From assembly GCF_002101595.1 (NCBI RefSeq), contig NZ_LQOM01000050.1:60000-123999 (forward strand): a stretch of DNA of 64,000 nucleotides, in the 5' to 3' direction. The notes below the pieces were generated by a model. It worked only from the letters and a program-made list of their open reading frames with translations. It searched no databases and was not told the DNA's origin. The translations under genes were made by a program, and so were the position numbers. The DNA comes from Mycobacterium celatum. GTDB taxonomy: Bacteria; Actinomycetota; Actinomycetes; Mycobacteriales; Mycobacteriaceae. Positions 7,526 to 15,934 of this stretch are shown here, in pieces; the first letter of the stretch is position 1, and each line of letters begins with the position of its first letter.

Positions 7526-8914
7526 CTACTTCTCCAGCGCGGCCTGGTAGCGGCTTTCCTCACGCGGGTGAATGAGCCGAATCGGCAATTGGCGGTGCCG
7601 CGGAGTGTCGATGAAATTGTGGCGAAGAATGACCCGGCCTACGCCTTTTTGCGGGCCGAGGTACGTCGTGGCGTTCGGCCACACCACCTTGTTCACTCGA
7701 CCGATGCGGCCGTTCACATAGCCGGCGAATTCCTTGAACCTCGGTTCGAGCGTGACAACCGCCCCCGCGGCCGCTGAGCGCACCACGAATTGCGTAAACA
7801 GCCGGGCGTCACCGAGGTTGATGCTCACGTCGACGTCGTCGAACGGCATGTACACCGGGTAGCGCTCCGTCGTCTCACCAATCAGCACGCCCGCCGACCC
7901 GATCGGCAACTGATGGTGCTGATCGCTCACCGGAGCCTCACCTTGCAACGCCGCGCGCTGCCCGCCGAACAGGCACGAAAACCCCCGCGGTGTCTTGGGG
8001 TTAGCCAGCGTGGTCAGCAGGACGGTCGACTGGGGAGCCATGCCCGGCACAATCCGCACCCGGGTGATGGTGTGGTCGGCCTGCGCCGACCACCACACGT
8101 CCGGCCCACCCGGCGCGGTGTACGCGGCGGTGAACGCGCTGCGCCCCTTGATCGCCGACCAGGTCTCCCTCTCGAAGCTGATCTCGGTTGCCTGATCGAA
8201 GGCGTCGAAACTGCGCGCACACCTGGCATCGATGCCGTGGCTTGCCAACTGATCGGCGAGCCGCGTCGTCGACGCGACCAGATACCGGGCGAGCCCGGCA
8301 ACGCCCGCAGCGCGCCGAGTCGCCGACTTGCGGGTGACCTCGGGATCGGCCCGCAGCATGATCCAGGTCCGCCGGTTGGCCGGGGCGGGGTAGGGGCCGA
8401 TCACCTGCTGGTAGAGCCCGACCAGGTTCGCCGGAGCGGTCTTACCGACGCGGTAGCCCGCCGATACCACGTCTGCCGCCAGGTTCGGGCAGTGCGCCCA
8501 GAGCAATTGCTCCACCAACGCTGTGTCCAGCATGTCGTCGGTATACGCCTGCCCGTTGACCACGACCGTGGGGGTGAACGGCCGGGGGACCACCTCGATG
8601 AGCGACACCAGGTGATTGCCCTGCCAACGCACCGCCACGTGATCTCCGGGCATCACGGTGGCGCCTACCGCGGGTTCCGACGGCGCAGGGGGAGCGGTGC
8701 GGCGCCGTCGCCGCCACGCGTTCAGCGCCTGAATCCAGCCGGTCAGCCGCCTGCCGCGCACGGTCACCACGGACGCGAGGACCACCAGCACGGCCAGGGT
8801 GATGCCCACGGCCGGGTACCCCAGCCGCATCGACGCCGCGACGCAGGCCGGCGCAACCGCCGCCGCCACCAACCCATGTCCGGTGGTGAACCGCAGAGAC
8901 ACCGCGCTCGTCAT
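7526..8914 (-). CDS. eccE1: EccE1, ESX-1 membrane component
   Basis: 462 aa, the length I recall for Mtb EccE1 (Rv3882c). Two membrane helices lie in the first 60 residues, followed by an Arg-rich turn and a conserved cytosolic domain (GDHVAVRWQGNHLVSLIE, RRTWIMLRADPE, GGPDVWWSAQADHTITRVR). EccE sits at the rim of the type VII membrane complex with EccB, C and D. ATG 8914 is chosen because it overlaps the mycP1 stop (ATGA 8911-8914) and matches the family start; the longer upstream frame reads into mycP1. Confidence 0.94.
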   Translation of the reverse strand: MTSAVSLRFTTGHGLVAAAVAPACVAASMRLGYPAVGITLAVLVVLASVVTVRGRRLTGWIQALNAWRRRRRTAPPAPSEPAVGATVMPGDHVAVRWQGNHLVSLIEVVPRPFTPTVVVNGQAYTDDMLDTALVEQLLWAHCPNLAADVVSAGYRVGKTAPANLVGLYQQVIGPYPAPANRRTWIMLRADPEVTRKSATRRAAGVAGLARYLVASTTRLADQLASHGIDARCARSFDAFDQATEISFERETWSAIKGRSAFTAAYTAPGGPDVWWSAQADHTITRVRIVPGMAPQSTVLLTTLANPKTPRGFSCLFGGQRAALQGEAPVSDQHHQLPIGSAGVLIGETTERYPVYMPFDDVDVSINLGDARLFTQFVVRSAAAGAVVTLEPRFKEFAGYVNGRIGRVNKVVWPNATTYLGPQKGVGRVILRHNFIDTPRHRQLPIRLIHPREESRYQAALEK

Positions 8915-10260
8915 CGGCGCCTCAACGCACGTCGGCCCAGCGCCCCCAGGCCCAGCACCAGCGCCAGGCCAACGCCTGCCAGGACGACCATCGTGATCGG
9001 GCCGCGGTCTGGCGGCGGGATGTACGCCGGGGGCGGGAGCTGCTTGACATTGAACTGAGCGGTCTTGTCGCCGGGCGGAAGATCCCACGTCAGCGCGGCG
9101 ACGGGATCGATGACACCCGCCCCGACCAGGTCATCCACACCACCACCCGGGTGCCGCGCCGTCGCCGTGATCCGGTTGATGATCTGCGCCGCCGAAAGGT
9201 CAGGGAATCGCTGGCGCAGCAGCGCGGCCACCCCGGACACATACGCCGCCGAAAACGACGTACCCGCAATCGGAACCGGCCCGTCCTGGCCTTGCAACGC
9301 GTTGACCGGCATTCCGTCGTAGCCCAGCGCGATCACGTTGTCGCCGGGCGCGGCGGCGCCCAACCACGGCCCGTGCATCGAGAAATTGCTGGGCGAGGCG
9401 TCCTGGCCGATGCTTCCGACCGTCAGGACCAGCGGGTCATACCACGCCGGGGTGACGATGGTCTGGACCTGTTTCCACCCGCGCGGATCGTTGGGTACCG
9501 ACGGGTCGGGCGGCGGATTCTGTGTGCAGTCCTGGCCGGTGTTGCCCGCCGCGACGACGATCACCACATTTTTGACGTTGACCGCATAGTTGACGGCCGC
9601 GCCCAGCATGGATTCGTCGATCGGTCGGGTCACCTTGATGCACGCCGCTTCGCTGACGTTGATGACGTTGGCGCCCAGGTTCGCGGCGTGCACGATCGCG
9701 CGCGCCAAACTGCGCACCGAGCCGGCCGTCGGGGTGCTGTTGGGGTCATTGGGGTCGACGCGCGCGCCGACCGGCTGAAATGCCTCGGACGTCTGGCGCA
9801 ACGACAGCAGCCGTGCCTCCGGCGCGACACCGACAAATGCGTCCGTGGGCGCCGGCCGGCCGGCGATCAGCGACGCGGTCAGGGTGCCATGCGAGTCGCA
9901 ATCGGAAAGGCCGTTGCCGCCCTTGTCGACGAAATCGCCGCCCGGCTCGGCCGGCACCCGCGGCGACGCGTTCACCCCGGTGTCGATTACGGCGACCGTC
10001 ACCCCGGCGCCGGTAGCGAATTTCTGAGCATCGGCGACGTGCAAGAAGACGTTGGACCAGGGCGCGTCGGCGAACTTGGCATCCGGGAATGACGTGGGCG
10101 CCGAACAGATTTTGCGCTGCTCCATCGGCTGATCGGGGCCGGTTTCGTCGGGTGGCATTGCGCCCGGGTCGATCACCGGAGGCGTGATCGCCAGTGCGGG
10201 CGGCGCGTTGAGCAACGCCAGCGTCACCGCCGCCAGCACTACGGCGATACGACGTATCAC
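8911..10260 (-). CDS. mycP1: MycP1 mycosin, ESX-1 membrane-anchored subtilisin
   Basis: 449 aa (Mtb Rv3883c, 446 aa), GTG start. Residues 1-25 are a signal peptide. The subtilase domain shows Asp93 (VIDTG), His124 (DSHGT), oxyanion Asn240 (AAGN) and Ser335 (GTSFSAAY). The N-terminal extension wraps the domain as in other mycosins, and residues about 420-441 form a C-terminal membrane helix before an Arg tail. MycP1 cleaves EspB and stabilises the ESX-1 complex. It is the first gene of the overlapping set mycP1-eccE1-espB-espL. Confidence 0.95.
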   Translation of the reverse strand: MIRRIAVVLAAVTLALLNAPPALAITPPVIDPGAMPPDETGPDQPMEQRKICSAPTSFPDAKFADAPWSNVFLHVADAQKFATGAGVTVAVIDTGVNASPRVPAEPGGDFVDKGGNGLSDCDSHGTLTASLIAGRPAPTDAFVGVAPEARLLSLRQTSEAFQPVGARVDPNDPNSTPTAGSVRSLARAIVHAANLGANVINVSEAACIKVTRPIDESMLGAAVNYAVNVKNVVIVVAAGNTGQDCTQNPPPDPSVPNDPRGWKQVQTIVTPAWYDPLVLTVGSIGQDASPSNFSMHGPWLGAAAPGDNVIALGYDGMPVNALQGQDGPVPIAGTSFSAAYVSGVAALLRQRFPDLSAAQIINRITATARHPGGGVDDLVGAGVIDPVAALTWDLPPGDKTAQFNVKQLPPPAYIPPPDRGPITMVVLAGVGLALVLGLGALGRRALRRR

Positions 10261-10436
10261 CGACCACCCCTTCCATCTGCTGCCCTAGTCAAGCCGGGTC
10301 GTCGCACCCACGACAAAGCGCGGCCGCCCGGTAGAGAGCCACATCTTCTCACTCCGCGGCGGCACGCAGGCACTGACGGTAATCGTAAGGCGGCGCGGAC
10401 CGCGCTCATTCCGGTTTTTCTAGCGCGAAAGGTGCG

Positions 10437-10778
10437 CTAACCCGTGGGCAGAGACTTTGCCCAACGCAGGATGTCCGGCGTGACCGGATCGGTGATGTCA
10501 TCGAATTCGGGATGCTTTTTCAGCACGCCGGCCACCATCTCGCATACCGGGACGACGCGTTTGCCGTCGGCGCGGGTGGCTTCGAGCGCTTCTTGCACCA
10601 GGATGGTCGCAAGGCCGCGTCCGCCGAACTCGTCGTCGATCTCGGTGTGGTAGAAAACGCGCTGGTTGCCGTGGTCGGCGACGGCGGCGTGTCCGACGGT
10701 TTTGCCTTCGACCGCGATGGTGTACTTGCCGTTTTCGGTGTTGACGGCGGTTTGGGCGCCGGTCTTATCGGTGGTCAT
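10437..10778 (-). CDS. GNAT-like N-acetyltransferase (YjdJ-type)
   Basis: A 113-aa single-domain protein. The acetyl-CoA binding region is visible as VFYHTEIDDEFGGRGLATILVQEAL, with the GGRG-x-A loop, and the C-terminal CEMVAGVLKKHPEF is typical of the small YjdJ/Gtf-like GNAT proteins. The substrate is unknown. It lies 12 bases after the pirin gene and is probably cotranscribed with it. Confidence 0.75.
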   Translation of the reverse strand: MTTDKTGAQTAVNTENGKYTIAVEGKTVGHAAVADHGNQRVFYHTEIDDEFGGRGLATILVQEALEATRADGKRVVPVCEMVAGVLKKHPEFDDITDPVTPDILRWAKSLPTG

Positions 10779-10790
10779 GTGGCTTCCTTT

Positions 10791-11774
10791 CTATCCGGCT
10801 CTATCCGGCGGCGGGCGCGGCCGCAGGGTGGTCGTCGGAAGGGGAGGAGCGGGCAGCCGCGGCGGTGAGCCACGGTAGCCCGCAACGACGCCGAAACGGT
10901 CATCGCCGTCCTCCCACAGCCGGCGGTAGCCGACGATCTCGTCGTGGCTTCGACCGACGAAGTTCCACCACATCACCAACTGCTCTGTGAACGGGGTGCC
11001 ACCCAACAGCAGGGTACGGGCGGGTCGGTCGCCGACGTTGCGCAGTCGCAGCGACGACCCGCCGGGGCCCAGATAGCCCATGTCGCCGACGCCCAAAGCC
11101 CTTCCGTGGATGGCGAGCGCGCCTTGGCCGCACAGTACGACGTGCTCGAACCCCGGCTGGACCTCAAGTGTGACGTCTGCACCGGCCTCCAAGTCGAGTT
11201 GTGCCCCCAACAGCGGAGTAAAGGCATGTACGGGTGAGCGACTACCAGCCAGCCGACCGAGAAAGACATGCGCGACGCCCCCGCGCAGCGAAACCGGTTC
11301 GGGCACATAGTGGGCGAAGTCGCGGCCGGTGTTGCGATCGGCGTCCGGCAGAGCCACCCACAGCTGCGCGCCGTGCAGAACCGGCGCCGCATCGCGGTTG
11401 ATCGACACTTCGGAGTGGCAGATTCCGGCGCCCGCGGTCATCGAATTCAATTCCCCCGGCCGGACCAGCGCATGCACACCCGCGCTGTCGCGGTGCTCGA
11501 TCTCGCCGCTGAACAACCAGCTGACGGTCTGCAGGCCGGTGTGTGGATGCGGCGGTACCACCATGCCCGCGGAACGGCGCACATCATGCGGTCCGTAGTG
11601 GTCGGCGAAGCACCATGCGCCGATCAGCGAGCGTTGCCGCTGTGGCAACGTGCGCCGTACACGGATGGCCCGCGGCCCGCCCAGCGGCACGTCACGCGGA
11701 TATAGCACCTCGACATCGGCCACTTGCGCAGTGGCGCAGGCAATTTCGGCCGGCGAGGTCTCCAAGTTGCTCAT
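10791..11774 (-). CDS. pirin-family bicupin protein
   Basis: 327 aa with the pirin N-terminal cupin. Metal ligand residues are visible in PPHPHTGLQTVSWLF (two His) and in ICHSE (His and Glu), with the RPGELNSMTAGAG signature between. A second cupin domain follows. Bacterial pirins are metal-dependent and include quercetinase-like or redox regulatory proteins, so the substrate here is not predictable. It forms a two-gene unit with the GNAT gene and is divergent from the EspC-like/SLT fusion at 11888. Confidence 0.85.
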   Translation of the reverse strand: MSNLETSPAEIACATAQVADVEVLYPRDVPLGGPRAIRVRRTLPQRQRSLIGAWCFADHYGPHDVRRSAGMVVPPHPHTGLQTVSWLFSGEIEHRDSAGVHALVRPGELNSMTAGAGICHSEVSINRDAAPVLHGAQLWVALPDADRNTGRDFAHYVPEPVSLRGGVAHVFLGRLAGSRSPVHAFTPLLGAQLDLEAGADVTLEVQPGFEHVVLCGQGALAIHGRALGVGDMGYLGPGGSSLRLRNVGDRPARTLLLGGTPFTEQLVMWWNFVGRSHDEIVGYRRLWEDGDDRFGVVAGYRGSPPRLPAPPLPTTTLRPRPPPDRAG

Positions 11775-11887
11775 CGTCCACCGTTCTGGGGAGCGGATAG
11801 GGCCGATACCGCGACACTCCCGCGGACGTCGTTGACCACTGAATTCGTGTCCGGTCGGCGCATGCGAGTGCCATAGGATTCATCGAT

Positions 11888-12712
11888 ATGGCCCAAAGCT
11901 TGCGAGTCGATCCGGCGGTTCTGAGATCGGCCGCAACCGCGATCGCACAAGTCGGAAGCGAGCTTTCCGGAATGGCCTTGGCGCAGCCGCTGAGCGGCAT
12001 GACCGGCGCCCTGGCGGGTTTTCAGTGCGGCGCCGGCTGCCAACAGGCCGGCACCGCGCTGGACAACGCGTCCAAACGGGTGGGCAGCGATTTATCGGAC
12101 CTTGCGGCAAAACTGCATTCAGCGGCCGAGAAATACGAGCAGACCGACAAGCATCTGGGCAGCGAGCTGGACAAAGCCCTGCAAGAGATCGACTGCGAAA
12201 CCGGTGACGCTCCGCCCGAGGCGGGGCGCGAGACGGGCAATCAACCGGTGCCCATCCCGGTGGATCAGGTGACCTACCACCAGGACAACTTCGCGGCCGG
12301 GCCGGACGCCACTCGCGACTACATCAACCAGGCGCTCGACCAACTTGGAATCACCGACCCCGCGGCGCGGCAACGCTGGACCGACGGCTATCTGACGATG
12401 GCGTTGCGCGAGTCGAGTTATGACCCGAATGCGGTCAACGATTGGGACGTTAACGCAGAACCGCCGAATTCGACATACAGCGTGTCCGACGGCTACGGAA
12501 ACGGGTGTTCGCGCGGGATCGTGCAGTGCGTCCCCGGGACGTTCGCGCAGTATCACCAGCCAGGCACTTCGAACGATATCTATGACCCGGTCGCCAACAT
12601 TGGCGCGTCGATGAATTACGTGATGGGGCACTATGGCGTTTCCCGGGATGCGTCCAATCTGGCTGCTCTGGTTCCGCAAGCGGATCCCACCGCCGGCCCG
12701 CAGGGATACTGA
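11888..12712 (+). CDS. EspC-like header fused to SLT-type lytic transglycosylase domain
   Basis: 274 aa. Residues 1-100 are an EspC/EspJ-like helical hairpin ending in a YxxxD motif (Y83-D87). Residues about 103-138 are a linker. Residues 139-274 form a lysozyme-like domain: Glu175 in the motif RESSYDPNA, then RGIVQCVPGTFAQY and DPVANIGASMNYV, as in SLT/resuscitation-factor-like muralytic enzymes. The same C-terminal domain, including its closing Gly-Tyr, is found in the protein at 21147-22055. No Sec signal peptide is present; the header suggests ESX export, which is inference. It is the first gene of a three-gene cassette, one base before the next start. Confidence 0.8.
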   Translation: MAQSLRVDPAVLRSAATAIAQVGSELSGMALAQPLSGMTGALAGFQCGAGCQQAGTALDNASKRVGSDLSDLAAKLHSAAEKYEQTDKHLGSELDKALQEIDCETGDAPPEAGRETGNQPVPIPVDQVTYHQDNFAAGPDATRDYINQALDQLGITDPAARQRWTDGYLTMALRESSYDPNAVNDWDVNAEPPNSTYSVSDGYGNGCSRGIVQCVPGTFAQYHQPGTSNDIYDPVANIGASMNYVMGHYGVSRDASNLAALVPQADPTAGPQGY

Positions 12713-12713
12713 G

Positions 12714-13373
12714 ATGTCTCGGCGTGCAGCAGTGCTGGTGGCGATTCTGATAATGGGCACCTCGGTTCCCGCCGCCGCGGCGACCTCGGTTCCCGCCGCG
12801 GCCTGGATCAGCACCAACCGGCTCCCACTCGATGACAGCCAGCATTGGCCGGACCTGGCCGGCATTGCAGAAGCACCTAACGACAACGCTTTTCAGGCCG
12901 AACTGCTCTGCCGAGCCCGCGCCCCCGACAAGCGGTTGGTGGACGCCGTGGGCGTCGATGCAGCGCGGGCGCGGGTCGACAAAGGCCACAACGAATGGTC
13001 GCTGCAGCAGCAGATCGTGCACTACCCCGGCGACCCGTGGCGCATGGGGCAAACCGCGGATCAGTTGTTCACCTCGTTGCAGAACACGCTGACCAACTGT
13101 GGGCCAACGGCGCCCGGCGCCCGGGTGACGGTGACCACCCCGCGCTCACATTGCCCGAGCATCCAACGAGGCGGCTGTAGCGAAATAGCTGCCGTCGTCG
13201 ATATGCCGTCCACCCAAACCAGCGCGCATGTGTATCTGGCGAGTGTCGGCAGTTCGGTCACCGAGTTGGCTGTCTGGTCGACCGGCGACCCGGGTGTGGG
13301 GTGGTCGGCACCCAGCGATGAGGACGTGTTTTCGGCGATGAATCCACCACTGTGCGCAGTGTGGGAATGCTGA
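12714..13373 (+). CDS. Sec-secreted Cys-containing protein, PknH-sensor-like
   Basis: 219 aa. ATG 12714 is chosen; the longer frame lies inside the previous gene. A signal peptide (Arg-Arg, hydrophobic stretch, Ala-x-Ala) occupies about residues 1-29. The mature part has several cysteines and a pattern of short strands (FTSLQNTLTNC, AHVYLASVGSSVTELAVWS) that recalls the PknH extracellular sensor fold of mycobacterial lipoproteins; this assignment is tentative. It sits between a predicted muralytic enzyme and a WXG-like protein, so a cell-wall or secretion partner role is inferred. Confidence 0.6.
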   Translation: MSRRAAVLVAILIMGTSVPAAAATSVPAAAWISTNRLPLDDSQHWPDLAGIAEAPNDNAFQAELLCRARAPDKRLVDAVGVDAARARVDKGHNEWSLQQQIVHYPGDPWRMGQTADQLFTSLQNTLTNCGPTAPGARVTVTTPRSHCPSIQRGGCSEIAAVVDMPSTQTSAHVYLASVGSSVTELAVWSTGDPGVGWSAPSDEDVFSAMNPPLCAVWEC

Positions 13374-13385
13374 CCAGGGGCGCGC

Positions 13386-13919
13386 ATGTCGTTCCCGTTC
13401 ACGATTGGCCAGGTCGAGAAGGCGAATTTTGACGCCTTGACGCAGGCCGCACGCCAGGTGGGCGCGCGTCTGCGGACCATGCAGCAGCAGCTGAAGGCCG
13501 GACAAGATGCCCTCGACCGACTACGCGGGGGCTGGGAGGGGCAGGCGTCAGACGCGGCCGTCGCCAAAGTCGGGCGCACGCTCGAGCGGCAGCAGCGGAT
13601 CGTCGACGCGCTGCAGCGGGTCCAAAAAGCGTTGTCCGAGAGCGGATCCCAATTGTCGGCGACGCGGGCCGGCGTTCTGCAGGGCGTCGAGCAGTCCGGT
13701 CAGCAGGGCTGGCAGGTGGCGAAGGACGGCGGGCTGTCGGTGCAGGAGGGCAAGGGCTTGGATCGGCTGGCCAAGATGAGTCCGGCGACGGCGATGAAAC
13801 TGCAGCAGGTGGCCGCGACCAAGTCCCTGAACATCAAGCGGCAGTTGGCCGACCTGGACAAATACGACCGGCAGCTCGCCAAGCAGTTGCGTGAGGCGAT
13901 CGACGACCTGGAGGGCTAG
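13386..13919 (+). CDS. WXG100-like helical protein (putative ESX substrate)
   Basis: 177 aa, almost all helix. Two long helices are joined by a Trp-Glu-Gly turn (GGWEGQA, about residue 50), the hallmark of WXG100 proteins. A further C-terminal coiled segment (about 115-175) makes it longer than a typical 100-aa Esx protein. No clear YxxxD/E signal is visible, so if exported it may rely on a partner such as the EspC-like header protein two genes upstream. It ends 7 bases before the convergent acyl-CoA dehydrogenase stop. Confidence 0.65.
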   Translation: MSFPFTIGQVEKANFDALTQAARQVGARLRTMQQQLKAGQDALDRLRGGWEGQASDAAVAKVGRTLERQQRIVDALQRVQKALSESGSQLSATRAGVLQGVEQSGQQGWQVAKDGGLSVQEGKGLDRLAKMSPATAMKLQQVAATKSLNIKRQLADLDKYDRQLAKQLREAIDDLEG

Positions 13920-13926
13920 CCGCGAT

Positions 13927-15306
13927 TCAGCGGGGCGGGCGCAGGACTTTCATCGCGATTCGCTTGACCGGCTCGGGAATCCGGTCCTGCACCGACAACG
14001 CGGCCTCGGCGGCCCGTGACCGCAGCGGCGCGCCGCGGCCGAACATCCGGTTCAGCGGTCCGCCGGACGGCTCGATCTCGAAATGCAGCGGCGGGGCGCC
14101 CTCCGAGGCACCCAGCGCCTGGGAGATGACGATCCGCTGAATCTCGCTGGTTCCCTCAAAGATGGTGTACAGCTTGGCATCTCGATACCACTTCTCCACC
14201 GGGTGGTCGGTGATGTAGCCCCAGCCGCCCAGCGTCTGGATGGCGCGTTCGGTGGCCCGGACCGCGACCTCGCTGGCGGCCATCTTCGACATCGAACCCT
14301 CGCCGCGGTCGAACGCGATGCCGTTAGCCGCCATCCAGGAAGCCCGCCACGTCAGTAGCCGGGCGGCGTCGATCTGAGTGGCCAGCTCCGCCAGCGGAAA
14401 CGCGATGCCCTGGTTGTCGATGATCGGGCCGCCGAATGCTTCACGCTGGGTGGCGTAGGTGGTGGCGTATTCCAGTGCGGCGCGGGCGATGCCGATCGCT
14501 TGGGCGGCGACCATCGGCCGGGTCTGCTCGAACGTGCCCAGCGTGGCCGAGCCCGACTTTTGCCCGCCGGCGACCGCCTCGCGGGCCTTGGCCAGCTTGT
14601 GCTCCAGTTTCTCTTGCCCGCCAAGCAGATTCGCTTCGGGGATTCGGACGCCGTCGAAGCGCAACTCGGCGGTGTGCGACGCCCGGCAGCCCAGCTTGTC
14701 GAGTTTGCGAACCAGCTCCAACCCGGGCGTGCCGCCCGGAACCACGAACAGCGCCTGGCCGCGGTGACCGAGTTCCTCGTCGACGACGGCGTTGACCACA
14801 TGCACGTTTGCGAGGCCGCCGTTACCGATCCACATCTTGTGGCCGTCGATGATCCAGTCGTCGCCGTCGCGGCGGGCGGTGGTCCGCAGGTTGCGGACGT
14901 CGCTGCCGCCCTCGGGTTCGGAGATCGCCAGTGCGGCGAGTTTGAGATCGCCCGGTGTACCGAAGCATTCCGGCGCCCACTCCAGCATCTGCTCGGGGGA
15001 GGCGGCCTGCCCGATCGCCGAGAGCGCCAGGGCCGGCATGACGATCGCCAAACCGATTCCGGCACAACCCCAAAACAGTTCCTCCATGAACATCGGCAGC
15101 GACAGCCCAGTCGGGTCACCGATCAGGTCGCGATAGAACAGCGGACTGTAGAAACCCTGCTGGGCGGCCTCCTCGAGCACCGGCCACGGGAATTCCTGAC
15201 GCTGGTCGTACTCGAGTGCGACCGGACGGATCACCGATTCGGCGAACTCGTGGGTGCGCTTGGCCAGGTCATGCTGAGCCGCCGTCGGTGTCAAGTCGAA
15301 GGTCAT
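13927..15306 (-). CDS. acyl-CoA dehydrogenase
   Basis: 459 aa with the full acyl-CoA dehydrogenase fold: N-terminal helical domain, ISEPEGGSDVRNL flavin-binding loop, GCRASHTAELRFDGVR middle sheet, and C-terminal FEGTSEIQRIVIS containing the catalytic Glu. It oxidises an acyl-CoA with FAD; chain length is not predictable. No transferase or hydratase is adjacent, so the pathway is unknown. It is a metabolic gene set among ESX-associated genes. Confidence 0.9.
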   Translation of the reverse strand: MTFDLTPTAAQHDLAKRTHEFAESVIRPVALEYDQRQEFPWPVLEEAAQQGFYSPLFYRDLIGDPTGLSLPMFMEELFWGCAGIGLAIVMPALALSAIGQAASPEQMLEWAPECFGTPGDLKLAALAISEPEGGSDVRNLRTTARRDGDDWIIDGHKMWIGNGGLANVHVVNAVVDEELGHRGQALFVVPGGTPGLELVRKLDKLGCRASHTAELRFDGVRIPEANLLGGQEKLEHKLAKAREAVAGGQKSGSATLGTFEQTRPMVAAQAIGIARAALEYATTYATQREAFGGPIIDNQGIAFPLAELATQIDAARLLTWRASWMAANGIAFDRGEGSMSKMAASEVAVRATERAIQTLGGWGYITDHPVEKWYRDAKLYTIFEGTSEIQRIVISQALGASEGAPPLHFEIEPSGGPLNRMFGRGAPLRSRAAEAALSVQDRIPEPVKRIAMKVLRPPR

Positions 15307-15377
15307 GAATGCGGCCCCTGCCGTCGCGTCGTCCGAACGGACTGTTGCCGCTTTGGGGGTCGATCAAACCCGATCGG

Positions 15378-15791
15378 TCAGGCGGCTGACTGCGGACCGA
15401 GCGCGGTCGGCAGGTGAAACACCGCGGTAGTCACCGGCATGACGTCCTTCTCGCGGCGTGCGAGCAACGCGGCGTTTTCGGGTAGCTGCCTGGAGTTGAT
15501 GTCGCCGACGGCGATCCGCCGCAACGTGTTGTGGGCCCGGGCGAGCTGTTCACGCTTGCGGTACTGCCCTCCCGGCAGTTTCACGCCCGCCCACACGCCG
15601 TACTCCTCCCGGTGCTCGACGGCGTAGTGGGCGCATCGGCGCTGCTGAGCAAGCGGGCAGCGGCGCAGACACAGCAGCCGGGCCTCGGTTGCCGACCGCT
15701 CATACGCGCGGGCCTTGGCGGCGCCGTCACCGCCGTGGTCATCGGCATAGCCGAACCATAATTCCGGATTGGCTGAACACGGGTACCCCAT
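15378..15791 (-). CDS. whiB5: WhiB-family Fe-S regulator, WhiB5-like
   Basis: 137 aa with four WhiB cysteines (Cys5, Cys41, Cys45, Cys53, a C-x3-C-x7-C arrangement) and the EYGVWAGV turn, then a basic C-terminal region. GGGGAGG lies upstream of the ATG. The neighbours to the right correspond to Rv0023 and Rv0024, which supports identity with Rv0022c (whiB5) rather than whiB6 of the ESX-1 region. WhiB5 has been linked to control of type VII secretion genes in Mtb. It is divergent from the XRE regulator at 15935. Confidence 0.82.
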   Translation of the reverse strand: MGYPCSANPELWFGYADDHGGDGAAKARAYERSATEARLLCLRRCPLAQQRRCAHYAVEHREEYGVWAGVKLPGGQYRKREQLARAHNTLRRIAVGDINSRQLPENAALLARREKDVMPVTTAVFHLPTALGPQSAA

Positions 15792-15814
15792 CCTGTCGTC
15801 CTCCCCTTACGACT

Positions 15815-15844
15815 GAAACGTAGACGGGAGCGTATACACGTTTC
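15815..15844. promoter_or_regulatory. inverted repeat in the whiB5 / XRE-regulator divergent region
   Basis: GAAACGT (15815-15821), 16 bases, ACGTTTC (15838-15844): a perfect 7-bp dyad about 25 bp upstream of whiB5. The spacing suits a dimeric regulator covering the whiB5 promoter. Confidence 0.4.
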
Positions 15845-15905
15845 GCCCGGACCGCAAGGAAACGCGACGAACTCGTATATCACCATCCCTGAGAGCTTGG
15901 CTGTG

Positions 15906-15918
15906 TACTATCCGGATA
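15906..15918 (+). promoter_or_regulatory. -10 element overlapped by a palindrome before the XRE regulator
   Basis: TACTAT (15906-15911) fits the mycobacterial TANNNT -10 motif and lies 24 bp before GTG 15935. It overlaps the perfect palindrome TATCCGGATA (15909-15918). This is a plausible autoregulatory operator for the HTH protein encoded immediately downstream. Confidence 0.4.
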
Positions 15919-15934
15919 TGGCCGGAGCGCTACG

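Noticed and set aside
7790..9058. A 422-codon plus-strand open frame.
   Set aside because: It lies opposite eccE1/mycP1, is very Arg/His-rich, and is a typical GC-rich antisense shadow with no domain.
1..10260. A complete ESX-1 system.
   Set aside because: Only the distal part (espK, espL, espB, eccE1, mycP1) is present; eccA1, eccB1, eccC1, eccD1, esxA and esxB are not in the window.
14500..15417. A 305-codon plus-strand frame.
   Set aside because: It is antisense to the acyl-CoA dehydrogenase and has no recognisable domain.
15378..15791. Assignment as whiB6, the WhiB gene of the ESX-1 region.
   Set aside because: The Rv0023- and Rv0024-like neighbours and the C-x3-C-x7-C spacing fit whiB5 better; ESX-1 proximity here comes from the different gene order.
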